Part shown: one piece after another, positions 36,781-45,430 of the stretch
How positions within the stretch are numbered: the stretch's first letter is position 1
Layout of the letters: every line of letters begins with the position of its first letter
Assembly: GCA_001038565.1 (NCBI GenBank)
Contig: LFJO01000004.1
Location: forward strand, 81,231-131,453
Direction of reading: 5' to 3'
Origin: Alkalihalobacillus pseudalcaliphilus
Lineage (GTDB): Bacteria; Bacillota; Bacilli; Bacillales; Bacillaceae_D
Length of the DNA stretch: 50,223 bases
Position numbers and translations under genes: made by a program
The notes under the pieces: model-generated
The model's database searches: none
Told to the model about the DNA's origin: nothing
Seen by the model: the letters and a program-made list of their open reading frames with translations, nothing else

Positions 36781-36923
36781 ATGGATAGAATCATAGACAA
36801 TAATCGAGAAGTAAATGAAACGATGTTATTTATTGTGCCAGTTGGATCTTCCTTACTCTTAAACGTATTCGTAAACTAGAAAACTATCGGATGAAGTTAA
36901 GAGCGAAACTAGACAGCTACTGA
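36781..36923 (+). pseudogene. Frameshifted paralogue of the 48-residue miniprotein
   Basis: ATG 36781 follows GGGAGGAGG. The frame reads MDRIIDNNREVNETMLFIVPVG and then stops at 36879. In the next frame it resumes as LKRIRKLENYRMKLRAKLDSY to 36923. Joined, it parallels the gene at 4906-5052 (RIIDN motif, one helix, KKISKLEKYKEKLK tail). One base lost near 36855 explains the break. Confidence 0.7.
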
Positions 36924-36964
36924 TCCCAGTCGCAGTTAAATAGTCTTATTATGAGGTGATGGGA

Positions 36965-37195
36965 ATGGTCCTGAATCTAGTTTATATACTACTAGGTTTT
37001 GTTTTCTTACTAGCGGCTTACTTAATTGGAGTTAAGAAGAATCTAAATGTTATTTCCTTATTTATGCTCGGGTTTACAGAGGGTTTAGTCGAGGGAAAAA
37101 ATAAACAGCGTGTTTCAGCCATTTATAGTGGATGCTCTCTAATGGTAGCATTCACCTTTTGGGGGATGGGGATTATACGACTCATTAGCATGTGA
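36965..37195 (+). CDS. Small membrane protein (three hydrophobic segments)
   Basis: A 76-residue protein with hydrophobic segments at about 1-18, 24-38 and 52-74 and a short polar loop VEGKNKQRVSA. The layout recalls DUF3784-type small membrane proteins, but the match is not firm. ATG 36965 is 6 nt after GAGGTG. It lies 41 bp after the broken miniprotein gene and ends before a strong terminator, so the three small genes may share a transcript. Confidence 0.6.
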   Translation: MVLNLVYILLGFVFLLAAYLIGVKKNLNVISLFMLGFTEGLVEGKNKQRVSAIYSGCSLMVAFTFWGMGIIRLISM

Positions 37196-37203
37196 AACTT
37201 ATA

Positions 37204-37240
37204 AAAACAGGTATTGAATGGGAGCAATACCTGTTTTGTT
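37204..37240 (+). terminator. Terminator of the small membrane gene cluster
   Basis: AAAACAGGTATT pairs perfectly with AATACCTGTTTT around a 10-nt loop and is followed by GTTTTG. Confidence 0.85.
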
Positions 37241-37287
37241 TTGCTCGGTTAAAAGATAGATAACTCAAATTTTGAGAGGAAGATACG

Positions 37288-37809
37288 ATGAATCTACAAG
37301 CTGTTTTTATCGATCGGGATGGCACGATTGGAGGAACTGGCCATTTTGTTCATCCAAATGATTTCAAGCCTTATTCTTTTTCAATGGAAGCTATTGAATT
37401 ACTGAAAAAAAAGGGTATACCAGTTTTCGCTTTAACAAACCAACATCGAATTTCTAAAGGACAAGCAAGCATTCACGATTTTGAGGAAGAGTTTGAGAAA
37501 TTGGGTTTTGATGATGCTTTTATATGTCCTCATCCAATGGACGGTCATTGTACGTGTCATAAACCAAAGCCGGGTCTCTTACACCATGCCGCAGAGAAGT
37601 ATCAATTGGATTTGAGCCAAACAGCTGTTATTGGTGATGTCGGTTCAACAGACATGTTAGCGGCTGAAGAGGTTGGTGCTTTAAAGATACTTGTTAAAAC
37701 AGGTTGGGGACAAAGCTCTTTAGACGATTTTCGTGATAGCTGGTCAACCGTGGATGTGGACTATATCGCAGAAAACTTACTAAGTGCTGTTCATTGGTTA
37801 TTGAAGTGA
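37288..37809 (+). CDS. HAD-IIIA family hydrolase (GmhB-like)
   Basis: A 173-residue HAD phosphatase with nucleophile Asp9 and acid/base Asp11 in FIDRDGT, motif II TNQ and motif IV GDVGSTDMLAAE. The loop CPHPMDGHCTCHKPKPG matches the zinc-binding loop of the GmhB/histidinol-phosphatase group. The substrate is a small phosphorylated metabolite, unknown here. GAGAGGAAG precedes the ATG. It stands alone between a terminator and the DUF998 gene. Confidence 0.9.
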   Translation: MNLQAVFIDRDGTIGGTGHFVHPNDFKPYSFSMEAIELLKKKGIPVFALTNQHRISKGQASIHDFEEEFEKLGFDDAFICPHPMDGHCTCHKPKPGLLHHAAEKYQLDLSQTAVIGDVGSTDMLAAEEVGALKILVKTGWGQSSLDDFRDSWSTVDVDYIAENLLSAVHWLLK

Positions 37810-37926
37810 TTGGGCGAGGCAATTTCCTCCTAGAGACGGAAGTGTAACCATGCTGCAGACCATTACTCTATTCATTTAAAGCTACTAAGATTGAGATATT
37901 AGCTTGTTTAGGAGGGAATGAATGTA

Positions 37927-38556
37927 ATGAGAATATCTAATACGGTCGGAATAGCTAGCTGGATTTTAACATGTTTTTATTTTATTTTAGAGCCTTTTTT
38001 TATCTGGAGCTCTACGGTACCATACTATTTCATGGAGCAGGCGATGAGTGATTTAGGCGTAACGGCGTGTGGAGAAAATACGTACGCTTTAGGAATTCAT
38101 GAGATCTGTTCCCCTTACCATTTCTGGATGAATTTATTGTTTATATTTAATGGTATTACATTGGCACTGGGAGTTTTGTATATCTTTCAATTTTTAGAGC
38201 GAACTTGGCAAACCGTACTAGCTACAATCTTTATTGTCATGCTTGCGATTGGAAATATCTTCTCAGGTATTTTTCCTGCTGATGTAGATTTATTTTGGCA
38301 TTCGCTATTTGTTGTGATTGGGATGGTGACACTGTTCCCAGGAATGTGGATTTATGCAAGGTTTTTATCAATAGGGAAAAAGTGGACGTACCTTTGTCTA
38401 GGGTTATTGGTGTTGGTTTTCCTTCTTATCATCAGTATCATCTTCGTACCAATGCCAAATGGTTTACTTCAGCGTTTATTCTACCTCATCGTATTTGTCT
38501 GGGGTACTGTGCTCGCATGGAGGTTATCACGGACAACACCTACCCAACAATCGTGA
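37927..38556 (+). CDS. DUF998 family membrane protein
   Basis: A 209-residue protein with six hydrophobic helices and the DUF998 pattern: a first helix followed by QAMSDLGVTACG, a second block HFWMNLLFIFNGITLALG, and GIFPADVDLFWHSLFVVIG. Function unknown. GGAGGG lies 10 nt before ATG 37927; the ATG at 37918 is too close to it. It is followed by a DUF418 gene 13 nt downstream, so the two probably form an operon. Confidence 0.8.
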   Translation: MRISNTVGIASWILTCFYFILEPFFIWSSTVPYYFMEQAMSDLGVTACGENTYALGIHEICSPYHFWMNLLFIFNGITLALGVLYIFQFLERTWQTVLATIFIVMLAIGNIFSGIFPADVDLFWHSLFVVIGMVTLFPGMWIYARFLSIGKKWTYLCLGLLVLVFLLIISIIFVPMPNGLLQRLFYLIVFVWGTVLAWRLSRTTPTQQS

Positions 38557-38569
38557 AAGGCGTGTAAAA

Positions 38570-39739
38570 ATGGGAGAAAACAAACGGATTCGATTATTAG
38601 ATGTTTTAAGGGGATTTGCTATTATTGGCACATTAGGTACAAATATTTGGTTGTTTGCACAGCCTGGTAACATAATGTCTGTTTTATTAACGACGGATTG
38701 GTGGTATCGCTTAGATTCGATATTGGTTGCCTTACAATCCGTTTTTGTTAATGGGAAATTCCTAGGTTTATTAACGATTATGTTTGGAATTGGTCTTGAA
38801 TTGAAGTACCGAAAAGCAGAGCGGGATGGATTACCTTGGATTCCGCTCTATTTATGGACGATGTTGTTATTGCTTCTAGATGGTTTATTACATTTTATTT
38901 TTGTGTTTGAATATGACATATTGATGAGTTATGCCATTACAGGAATGATTGTTGCCTTTCTCGTACGTTGCAGGGAGAATACCATGAACCGTTGGATGAA
39001 AATCACATTGTCCATACATATTTTAGGTATCTTACTCTTTTCGGTGGTTTGGGCGATGTTAATTCAGGATGAAACATTTATGTTGGATTTCGTTAGAATG
39101 TTTCAAGAAACGAGTCACTTATATACAGAAGGAACATATTGGGAACAGTTGCAATTTCGGGTTCGAGATTTTTGGAGTCTTCGTTCAGAGGCCATTCTTA
39201 TTATCTTCATGAATATTGGCTTATATATTATTGGCATACGCTTATTTCGAGCAGGGGCTTTTGCTGATGATGCTCATGGACAACAAATAAGAAAAAAGCT
39301 AATGATATATGGCTTAGGAATTGGTATCCCTTTAAATTTGCTTATACTTATCCCTGGTGGTTACTTCGATATTGCTTCGAGATATGTATTTGCTCCGATT
39401 TTATCGTTAGGATACATCGGTTTATTCGCTTGGATTCTGAAAAAGGGTGTATTGAAATGGTTGATGGTACGTTTTGAGCTCATTGGTAAAGCCGCTTTAA
39501 GTTGTTACGTGCTTCAAAACCTCATCGCTTCGATTTTCTTTTATGGTTGGGGTTTCGGCTTAGCACCAATTAGCTCTGTCTATCTTGTTTTCCTTGCCTG
39601 GATTATGATTACGGTTTTGATGATGATAGCTGCACATTTCTTTGTGAAGGCTTGGGGCACTGGCCCGTTGGAACTGATATGGAGGAAGAGCTCGTACGGG
39701 TTGTTTCGTAAAAAGAAAGCTCAGAGTTCCACGAATTAA
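38570..39739 (+). CDS. DUF418 family membrane protein
   Basis: A 389-residue polytopic membrane protein with about ten helices. The N-terminal RIRLLDVLRGFAIIGTLGTNIW and C-terminal FELIGKAALSCYVLQNLI segments are typical of DUF418, related to acyltransferase-3-like membrane proteins. ATG 38570 was chosen because upstream codons lie inside the DUF998 gene. The role is unknown; transport or acyl transfer is possible. Confidence 0.85.
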   Translation: MGENKRIRLLDVLRGFAIIGTLGTNIWLFAQPGNIMSVLLTTDWWYRLDSILVALQSVFVNGKFLGLLTIMFGIGLELKYRKAERDGLPWIPLYLWTMLLLLLDGLLHFIFVFEYDILMSYAITGMIVAFLVRCRENTMNRWMKITLSIHILGILLFSVVWAMLIQDETFMLDFVRMFQETSHLYTEGTYWEQLQFRVRDFWSLRSEAILIIFMNIGLYIIGIRLFRAGAFADDAHGQQIRKKLMIYGLGIGIPLNLLILIPGGYFDIASRYVFAPILSLGYIGLFAWILKKGVLKWLMVRFELIGKAALSCYVLQNLIASIFFYGWGFGLAPISSVYLVFLAWIMITVLMMIAAHFFVKAWGTGPLELIWRKSSYGLFRKKKAQSSTN

Positions 39740-39911
39740 GAACACTCTGATGGGAGGGCTTTACCTATTTCCTTGTTTGATTTTCATTTATTAAGGATGA
39801 TAAGGCTTTCCCTCTGTTATACGGATGAAAATAGGCGAGAATTCCAATATATGATAAAATAAGTCAGACTAATAAAAATAATTGAATTTTCTTTATAGTA
39901 GGAGCGGAAAA

Positions 39912-40721
39912 ATGACTACTGAATTAAAGATAGAATTAGAAACGGTATTGAATGAACAAGAGATAGTCTTGGATAAAAGGGAAGTAGATGAACTATTAGA
40001 TAAAATGACCCTACATATCGGTCATCCAGATTCTTATTTGAGAGACCAATTAATTTACAAAGCTTTTGGCAAACTCATATTACATGACTATTTAACAGGG
40101 CCAAAAATCAATGATTTGTTGAGCACGTGTTTAGATGACAAACATTTATTTTTTCAAATAGATGAGGGAAAAAGTGATGCTGTACTGACGCGTTCCTTCT
40201 CCGCACTTGTTATTGCTCTCCTTTTGTACAAAGACAAGGATATCCGTACCTTACCTAATGAGCTTGTTCAATTAGCCATATTAGGAAGTATTGATTATTT
40301 GTATAAAGAACAAGACTACCGAGGTTATATAGAAGGTAAAGGGTGGGCACATAGTATCGCGCATGGGAGTGATTTATTAGCCCAGGCGATTCTTCATCCT
40401 ATTTTTGAAAAGAAGCTCATACCAGATTGCTTACGTGTAATTCAAGGATGTTTGCATGTCGAGTACGCGTACATAGATGAAGAGGAGGAAAGATTACTAG
40501 CCGTTATTGATGCATTAATGAAGCAGGGGATGAGCTCAGAAACTTTATGGACGTGGTTAAAGCAGCTAGAGCTTTTGAATTTAGAACCACATAGCCAGTA
40601 CCGAGTAGAGTGGAACATCAAGCTTTTTATGAAAGCACTTTATTTTGCCTTAGAGGAGCAATCAGACTTTACACACGTTCAGACCTGGATTAAAAAACAA
40701 ATCTTAAATAAGGTGGTGTAG
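39912..40721 (+). CDS. DUF2785 family protein
   Basis: A 269-residue soluble, mostly helical protein that matches DUF2785: SYLRDQLIYKAFGKLI, RSFSALVIALLLYKD, and the conserved RGYIEGKGWAHSIAHGSDLLAQAI. The last segment is the family hallmark. Function unknown. AGGAGCGG 6 nt before ATG 39912 decides the start. Its stop is 2 nt before a VOC gene, so the two are translationally coupled and a third gene follows closely. Confidence 0.85.
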   Translation: MTTELKIELETVLNEQEIVLDKREVDELLDKMTLHIGHPDSYLRDQLIYKAFGKLILHDYLTGPKINDLLSTCLDDKHLFFQIDEGKSDAVLTRSFSALVIALLLYKDKDIRTLPNELVQLAILGSIDYLYKEQDYRGYIEGKGWAHSIAHGSDLLAQAILHPIFEKKLIPDCLRVIQGCLHVEYAYIDEEEERLLAVIDALMKQGMSSETLWTWLKQLELLNLEPHSQYRVEWNIKLFMKALYFALEEQSDFTHVQTWIKKQILNKVV

Positions 40722-40723
40722 GG

Positions 40724-41122
40724 ATGAATGTATTAAAAAGAGTTGGTACAACGTATATTCCTGTTAATGAGGTTCAAGCAGCTGTTGATTGGTATGTGAA
40801 AAAGTTAGAGGCTGAGCTTTCCTATCGAGATGAGGATAAGGCAATTATTCATTTAGCCAATCAAAGCTTTTTCCTTGTTCGAGCGAAAGAAGGAGAGAGT
40901 GCGAACTTCATCGATCACTCAGGACAGACTCGATTTTCTTTAACTTTTGAAGTGGATGGCGTACAGCAGTTAGAGGTACTTCACCAAGAATTAAACAAAC
41001 GTTTCATTAAAACGGGGGAAATCGAGGATCGCGGACACCCTGGTAGGAATTTTGTTTTCTATGATCTTGACGGCAACTTATTTGATGTATGGAGTGAATT
41101 AAGTCCAGGCTTTAGGAAGTAG
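40724..41122 (+). CDS. VOC superfamily (glyoxalase/bleomycin-resistance-like) protein
   Basis: A 132-residue VOC-fold protein: TTYIPVNEVQAAVDWYVKKL, a mid strand with IHLANQSFFLVRA, and a C-terminal NFVFYDLDGNLFDVWSE with the late metal-ligand-type Glu. The substrate is unknown. Its ribosome binding site (GGTGGTGTAGGG) covers the stop codon of the DUF2785 gene, a sign of coupling. It is the second gene of a three-gene operon. Confidence 0.85.
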   Translation: MNVLKRVGTTYIPVNEVQAAVDWYVKKLEAELSYRDEDKAIIHLANQSFFLVRAKEGESANFIDHSGQTRFSLTFEVDGVQQLEVLHQELNKRFIKTGEIEDRGHPGRNFVFYDLDGNLFDVWSELSPGFRK

Positions 41123-41136
41123 AGGTATTAAGGATA

Positions 41137-41895
41137 ATGAAACATATATATGCGTTTGAACAAGTAGAAGATTACCGAAAATTTCGACCGGTCATAGAAC
41201 GTTTTCAGAGTAAGTTGAAGGCGTATCAAATGGTTTTAGAAGAGGATTATCAGTTAAATGATTTGCCTAAGGGTATAGTCTGGACGACGAAAGAATTAGC
41301 AACAGAGACTTTCTCACAGATTGAAATACCTGCCTATACGAATCGAAATAATGTATTCTTTTCACCAGATTTAGACGGATGGAAGGAACTCTTTTTACAG
41401 CAAGTGGAGGGGTGTCCAGATCCGTTACTAGGAGATTTTTATCAAAATTTATCTGAATCTTATATCGTTACAATACTTGGGCATGAACTAACACATCATC
41501 TCGATTTATTTTTAGATGACTGGGATGATGAGCGAGAAGATAGTATTTGGTTTGAAGAAGGTATGTGTGAATATTTACCAAGGAGGAACATGTTAACGGA
41601 TGCGGAGTTCGGTGAAATTGTTAAGGTTGAGACGCGTCTTGTCGAACGATTTGCAGATTCGTATGGTCATCAAACATTAGATGAATTTGGAACTAAAACG
41701 TATGAAGGTAGTCTATCTAGTATACTATTTCAATACTGGCGGAGCTTTTTGACTGTGAAATATTTGGTTGAAGAGAAAGCGGATGGCAATGTTCAAGAGG
41801 TCTTTCGTGAATATCATCGTTGGGATCAGGAAGGTAGAAAAGTGCCGCTATCGGAATTTTTCAATGTTGGGAGATTGACCTTCGAGTCTAAATGA
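41137..41895 (+). CDS. Putative HExxH zinc metallopeptidase
   Basis: A 252-residue soluble protein with the zinc-protease motif H116-E117-L-T-H120 and a downstream Glu in WFEEGMCEYL (Glu140/141), consistent with the gluzincin arrangement. No signal peptide is visible, so it would act in the cytoplasm. It resembles uncharacterised Bacillus proteins only. It starts 14 bp after the VOC gene and is probably co-transcribed with DUF2785-VOC. Confidence 0.7.
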   Translation: MKHIYAFEQVEDYRKFRPVIERFQSKLKAYQMVLEEDYQLNDLPKGIVWTTKELATETFSQIEIPAYTNRNNVFFSPDLDGWKELFLQQVEGCPDPLLGDFYQNLSESYIVTILGHELTHHLDLFLDDWDDEREDSIWFEEGMCEYLPRRNMLTDAEFGEIVKVETRLVERFADSYGHQTLDEFGTKTYEGSLSSILFQYWRSFLTVKYLVEEKADGNVQEVFREYHRWDQEGRKVPLSEFFNVGRLTFESK

Positions 41896-41898
41896 ACA

Positions 41899-41926
41899 GA
41901 GGAGTACTCGAGGGAGTGCTCCTCAC
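41899..41926. terminator. Hairpin between convergent genes
   Basis: GAGGAGTACTC pairs with GAGTGCTCCTC (one G-U) around GAGG. It lies between the stop codons of the HExxH gene and the minus-strand GNAT gene; there is no strong T-run. Confidence 0.5.
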
Positions 41927-41936
41927 TATGAAGAAG

Positions 41937-42434
41937 TTACACAATGAGCTTATATAGGTAATATTCATTCATCGGCTGCCCATCAATCATTAAAGAATGA
42001 ACCTTTTCGCCTTCAATCGTAAACCCGACTTTTTGATAAAGAAGAAAAGCAGCAGTATTGCTTGTCATGACGGTTAACTCTAGCCTCGTGATTGCTGCCG
42101 ATTTTGCCCAGCGAAAAATATGTTCAAATAATTTTGTTCCGACACCTTGCCCGCGATAGCTTTCATCCACACCGATCACTAAGTAGGCGGAATGTCGATT
42201 TCGTTTAAGGCTCCCTCCGAATGCTCCAATAAACCCAATAAGCGTATTACTCGTTTCAGCAACAAGGAAGGTGGATGTTTGATCATGAGAAATCCGTTCT
42301 ATTAAAGCTTTTTGTTGATCTACAGTCATTGTTTTTTCGCCAGGTTCATAAAGCATATATCCCGATTTATCAACACTTTTGGTTAATTCCAAAAACCGCT
42401 CGGCATCTTGTACACGTGCCTCTCTAATCTCCAT
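41937..42434 (-). CDS. GNAT family N-acetyltransferase
   Basis: A 165-residue acetyltransferase with acetyl-CoA-binding motif A RGQGVGTKLFEHIFRWA preceded by YLVIGVDESY, and motif B-like MTSNTAAFLLYQKVGFTIEG. The substrate is unknown (resembling ribosomal-protein or metabolite acetylases). AAGGAG 8 nt before the ATG at 42434 favours it over the GTG at 42443. It is alone on the minus strand among plus-strand genes. Confidence 0.9.
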   Translation of the reverse strand: MEIREARVQDAERFLELTKSVDKSGYMLYEPGEKTMTVDQQKALIERISHDQTSTFLVAETSNTLIGFIGAFGGSLKRNRHSAYLVIGVDESYRGQGVGTKLFEHIFRWAKSAAITRLELTVMTSNTAAFLLYQKVGFTIEGEKVHSLMIDGQPMNEYYLYKLIV

Positions 42435-42479
42435 CCGATTCACTCCTTGAGGATAATATTTCCATCATTATACCAAATC

Positions 42480-42764
42480 TAATCCGAAATAGGATGACAG
42501 TGGGCTAAAACGTGTAAAATAGAGTGCCGTTTTTGATAGTCATCATATGTATGAACATGATGAACCACTTTCATACATGGCTTGTGCCTCGCTACGAATG
42601 GATGAATGATTTTGGCCGTTCGATTGAGTCAGTGCGACCCGTCCTTCTGCATGCAAGAAATCAACTGGAGCCGGGCACATGCTTTGGCCTCTATTAATCA
42701 ACTAAAGCGAGCGATCCATGATAAAAGATAAAGACTATGTGTATTTAAAGAGGGGAGATCATAT
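42480..42764 (+). other. Intergenic region, possible repeat remnant
   Basis: The spacer holds no supported gene. AACCACTTTCATACATGGC near 42563 resembles the edge of repeat module A, so a decayed repeat may be present; the rest shows no clear structure. Confidence 0.25.
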
Positions 42765-43631
42765 ATGGAAGCCATAGACAAGGTCATTCAACAGTTTCGG
42801 TTACAGGTTCAATCCATTGAAGGGGTTATGGACTCATTCAGCTCTGACGTTTATAAGGTTACATTAACAAGAGGAGCCACGGTTTATGTGAAGATTCCTT
42901 TTTCGCATTTAAAGCTTTTGCGTGAGGTTGATGCGTTACATATATTAAATGGTAAGGTACCGGTCCCAGCGTTACTAGACGTTTGGTACGGAGATGGGGA
43001 GTTGCCGGGAGCATTACTATTATCAGAAGTAGAGGGAGAGGCGATTTGCGGGCCTGTTTCTAGGAGATTGGCCTATGATATTGGTGTCATTCATGCCCGC
43101 ATGCATGAGATTTCACCACCAAACAATCTAGAGCTGAAGGGTATGAGGAATGAGTTTGACGGCTGGAGTGCATTTTTTCGTCAGCAATTTTATAGTTTTG
43201 CTGAGGATGTGCAAAAAGTGATTCCGACAGAATTGTATGAGCAAGCCCTTACACATTTTGAAAAGATGCACCCTCATTTACCGGAACCAGAGGGACCTAG
43301 CTTTGTTCATATGGATTTTAGACCTGCAAATATCATCGTTTTAGAAGATAAGGTTTCAGGAATTATCGATTTCGAAAGTGTTAGATTCGCGGCAACGGAA
43401 GTAGATTTCACTAAAATTAATCGTGATATCTTTCTTCAAAATGAAGGGACGTTAGCTAGCTATCAAGATGGTTATAACTCCGTTCGTCCACTCATTGATC
43501 TAGATCAGATTTTACCATTTTATCGGTTTTGTGACGCCTTTAATTCAATTGGTTGGAGCCAAAGGCGTGGACTTGAAAAAAATAGAAGGTTTTATGAGGA
43601 GAATTTAGAGCTTCTGAAGTCGTTATTGTAA
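42765..43631 (+). CDS. Aminoglycoside phosphotransferase-like kinase
   Basis: A 288-residue APH/choline-kinase-fold protein. The catalytic loop is FVHMDFRPANII (Asp184) and the metal-binding Asp202 lies in GIIDFES. The N-terminal lobe has VYVKIPFSHLKLLREVDALHIL. Such Bacillus proteins phosphorylate small molecules and occasionally antibiotics; no resistance is implied. GAGGGGAG precedes the ATG. A small membrane-protein gene follows 20 bp later. Confidence 0.88.
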   Translation: MEAIDKVIQQFRLQVQSIEGVMDSFSSDVYKVTLTRGATVYVKIPFSHLKLLREVDALHILNGKVPVPALLDVWYGDGELPGALLLSEVEGEAICGPVSRRLAYDIGVIHARMHEISPPNNLELKGMRNEFDGWSAFFRQQFYSFAEDVQKVIPTELYEQALTHFEKMHPHLPEPEGPSFVHMDFRPANIIVLEDKVSGIIDFESVRFAATEVDFTKINRDIFLQNEGTLASYQDGYNSVRPLIDLDQILPFYRFCDAFNSIGWSQRRGLEKNRRFYEENLELLKSLL

Positions 43632-43651
43632 AGAGGAAAGGGGCGGATGTT

Positions 43652-43882
43652 TTGAGGAGTTATTGGTTGGGTGTAGTTGTATTCTTTATGATATCGTTTA
43701 TTGTTTCTTTTAATTATGAGGCAACGAGCTGGTGGTCTATCTTTACAGCGAACCAATCTACACATACGCCACTAGCAGAGCAAATCTCTATAGTGAAAAC
43801 AGTCATAGCCGCTATTCCGATAACTCTTTTGGCTATTCTATATAAAACTTTCATGGTGCCGAAAAAAGCTAATCAATATTGA
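43652..43882 (+). CDS. Small two-helix membrane protein
   Basis: A 76-residue protein with hydrophobic helices at about 4-22 and 48-64 and the polar segment FTANQSTHTPLAEQISIVK between them. The start is TTG at 43652 after AAAGGGGCGG. No family is recognised. It lies 20 bp after the APH-like gene and is followed at once by repeat R5. Confidence 0.6.
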   Translation: MRSYWLGVVVFFMISFIVSFNYEATSWWSIFTANQSTHTPLAEQISIVKTVIAAIPITLLAILYKTFMVPKKANQY

Positions 43883-43884
43883 TG

Positions 43885-44003
43885 ATGAAAGTGGTATCGT
43901 AGCCGATTAGCTCAGCGCCATCCCATAGGACGCGGCGCATGATTTTCGGTGGCGGCAATTAGTGCTCCGCATTCCAGTGTTAGTCAACTTTTATACAAAA
44001 GGG
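43885..44003 (+). repeat. Dispersed intergenic repeat member R5 (short)
   Basis: It begins with ATGAAAGTGG, has GTAGCCGATTAGCTCAGCGC as in R1, then module B (GCGGCGCATG, ATTTTCGGTGGCG core, TGCTCCGC), then CAACTTTTATACAAA as in R2. It is a deletion form that lacks hairpin A and module C. Confidence 0.75.
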
Positions 44004-44083
44004 TAAAGGGTCATGGCGATTTATGGTTTATTTTAGTATTGATGGACGTAGTTTAAGGTCTAGTAAAGGATGGTGACTATGGT

Positions 44084-44638
44084 ATGGAAGAAAAGTTGCA
44101 TCAAGCACTTTTAAAAATTTGTAAACGTATACCAGGACATCAAATTTCATGGGCTGTTGGAGGCTCACTTATGTTACAAATGGAAGGATTAGTAGATGTT
44201 GCTCGTGACATTGATATTCTTGTTGATGAGAAATGTGTCAAAACTATGATTCAATTCTTAAAAGATATAGGAACTGAACACACGGCTCTTAGTAAAGATC
44301 CTTATCGAACAAAGGTTTTTAAAAAGTATCAAATTGGTGAAGTCGAAGTGGATCTGATGTCTGGATTTGCCCTCCGTCATGACGAAGGAATTTACGAAGC
44401 ATCTTTTCCTAAGCAAGCAATTCGAATACTAGAACTACAGGATGGACAAGTTGCTCCATTTTGTTATTTGGAAGATTGGTATGTGTTATATATGCTAATG
44501 CCAAATAAAGGTGAGAAGGTCATGCTGATCGAGCACCATTTCGAAAATGTGGGGATTAATCACCCTGAGAGGTTAGAGATAGCCCTCCGTCAGCCCTTAC
44601 CTACTCATATAGTTAAGCGTGTGATGCGGTGGTTGTAA
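44084..44638 (+). CDS. Nucleotidyltransferase-fold protein
   Basis: A 184-residue protein with the minimal nucleotidyltransferase signature: GGS (26-28) followed by RDIDILV with Asp42 and Asp44, and a third acidic position likely in EVEVDLM. It resembles MNT/AbiEii-like transferases. No toxin or antitoxin partner gene is adjacent, so a defence role is not supported. The start is ATG 44084 after GGATGGTGA. Substrate unknown. Confidence 0.75.
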   Translation: MEEKLHQALLKICKRIPGHQISWAVGGSLMLQMEGLVDVARDIDILVDEKCVKTMIQFLKDIGTEHTALSKDPYRTKVFKKYQIGEVEVDLMSGFALRHDEGIYEASFPKQAIRILELQDGQVAPFCYLEDWYVLYMLMPNKGEKVMLIEHHFENVGINHPERLEIALRQPLPTHIVKRVMRWL

Positions 44639-44645
44639 GGAGCCG

Positions 44646-45091
44646 TTAGTGGTAGATAAAAAGGTTTAAAGGCAACTCGCGGGTGATGAAGTGGCAAAGA
44701 AGTGGTAGATAAACGGAAACAATCCTCAGGTGTGCCGTCTTGTATAAGTAAGACGCCTTTTTCTTTGAGCATACGGTGTGCTTCTTTAAAAGTGGCGTGT
44801 AAATCCTTAATGTGATGGATGAGGCGCGTGCTAAAGCTAACTCGTTAGAGGCATTTTTTAGTCCTGTTTGCTCGGCAGTGCCTAAATGAAAGGTAATATT
44901 TCCGTAGTCATGGCAATGTAAAGAAGCAGTTTGCATAATCGCTTTTGAAAAGTCGATACCTATAATATGGGCAATGCCTATATTAGAAAGTGATCGAGCA
45001 TAGATGCCCCCTCCAATACCGAGGTCAACAGCATGGGTGATGGAATGTGGTTTAAGGTGGAAATGTATTAGGGCTTCACCCAGGTGATGAG
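44646..45091 (-). pseudogene. N-terminal half of a class I SAM methyltransferase (reversed fragment)
   Basis: On the minus strand HLGEALIHFHLKPHS is followed by VDLGIGGGIYARSL (the SAM-binding glycine motif) and IIGIDFSKAIMQTA. After one frameshift near 44818 it continues HHIKDLHATFKEAHRMLKEK and then GVLLIQDGTPEDC. It has no start codon, and coding similarity is lost near 44690. The matching C-terminal half appears to lie in the opposite direction from 45092. Confidence 0.7.
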
Positions 45092-45406
45092 ATGGGTGAG
45101 GATTTGGCGGCGATGTTTCCTCATTTTTTTACCTATACTGATGGTAATCCGATATATGAGGCATTGGAAAAGAGATTAGCCATTAGTGGCTTTGAAACTG
45201 CAGATATAGAAATTGTCAATAGTATCAGTTTTTTACGAACGCCTGAAGATGTAATTAAACTAAGGTGTTTTGGTCAAAGTTATTCGATTCATTCGTTTGT
45301 TATTGATAACTATTTAAAAGAGATAACAAAGCTATTTGAACAACATGCAACATGTGAGGGTTTACCAACAACGTATTCCCGTTACATCGTTCGAGCTATT
45401 GTTTGA
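45092..45406 (+). pseudogene. C-terminal half of a methyltransferase (forward fragment)
   Basis: 104 codons from 45092 read AAMFPHFFTYTDGNPIYEAL, then ISGFETADIEIVNS, then TPEDVIKLRCFGQSY and a tail ending YSRYIVRAIV. This suits the C-terminal part of a class I methyltransferase without its SAM-binding half. No ribosome binding site precedes it. It abuts the reversed N-terminal half, as expected if an inversion had flipped the first half of one gene. Confidence 0.5.
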
Positions 45407-45430
45407 AAATAGGAAAGAAAGGGTGATTTC

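Noticed and set aside
42765-43631. Aminoglycoside resistance gene
   Set aside because: The APH fold is common among metabolic kinases in Bacillus, and nothing nearby supports a resistance role.
44084-44638. MNT/AbiEii-type toxin-antitoxin system
   Set aside because: Only the nucleotidyltransferase-like gene is present; no HEPN or AbiEi-like partner lies next to it.
44646-45091. Phase-variable invertible segment
   Set aside because: The similar GGTGATGA-containing stretches near both ends are direct, not inverted, and the segment already carries a frameshift; kept only as a possibility in the findings.
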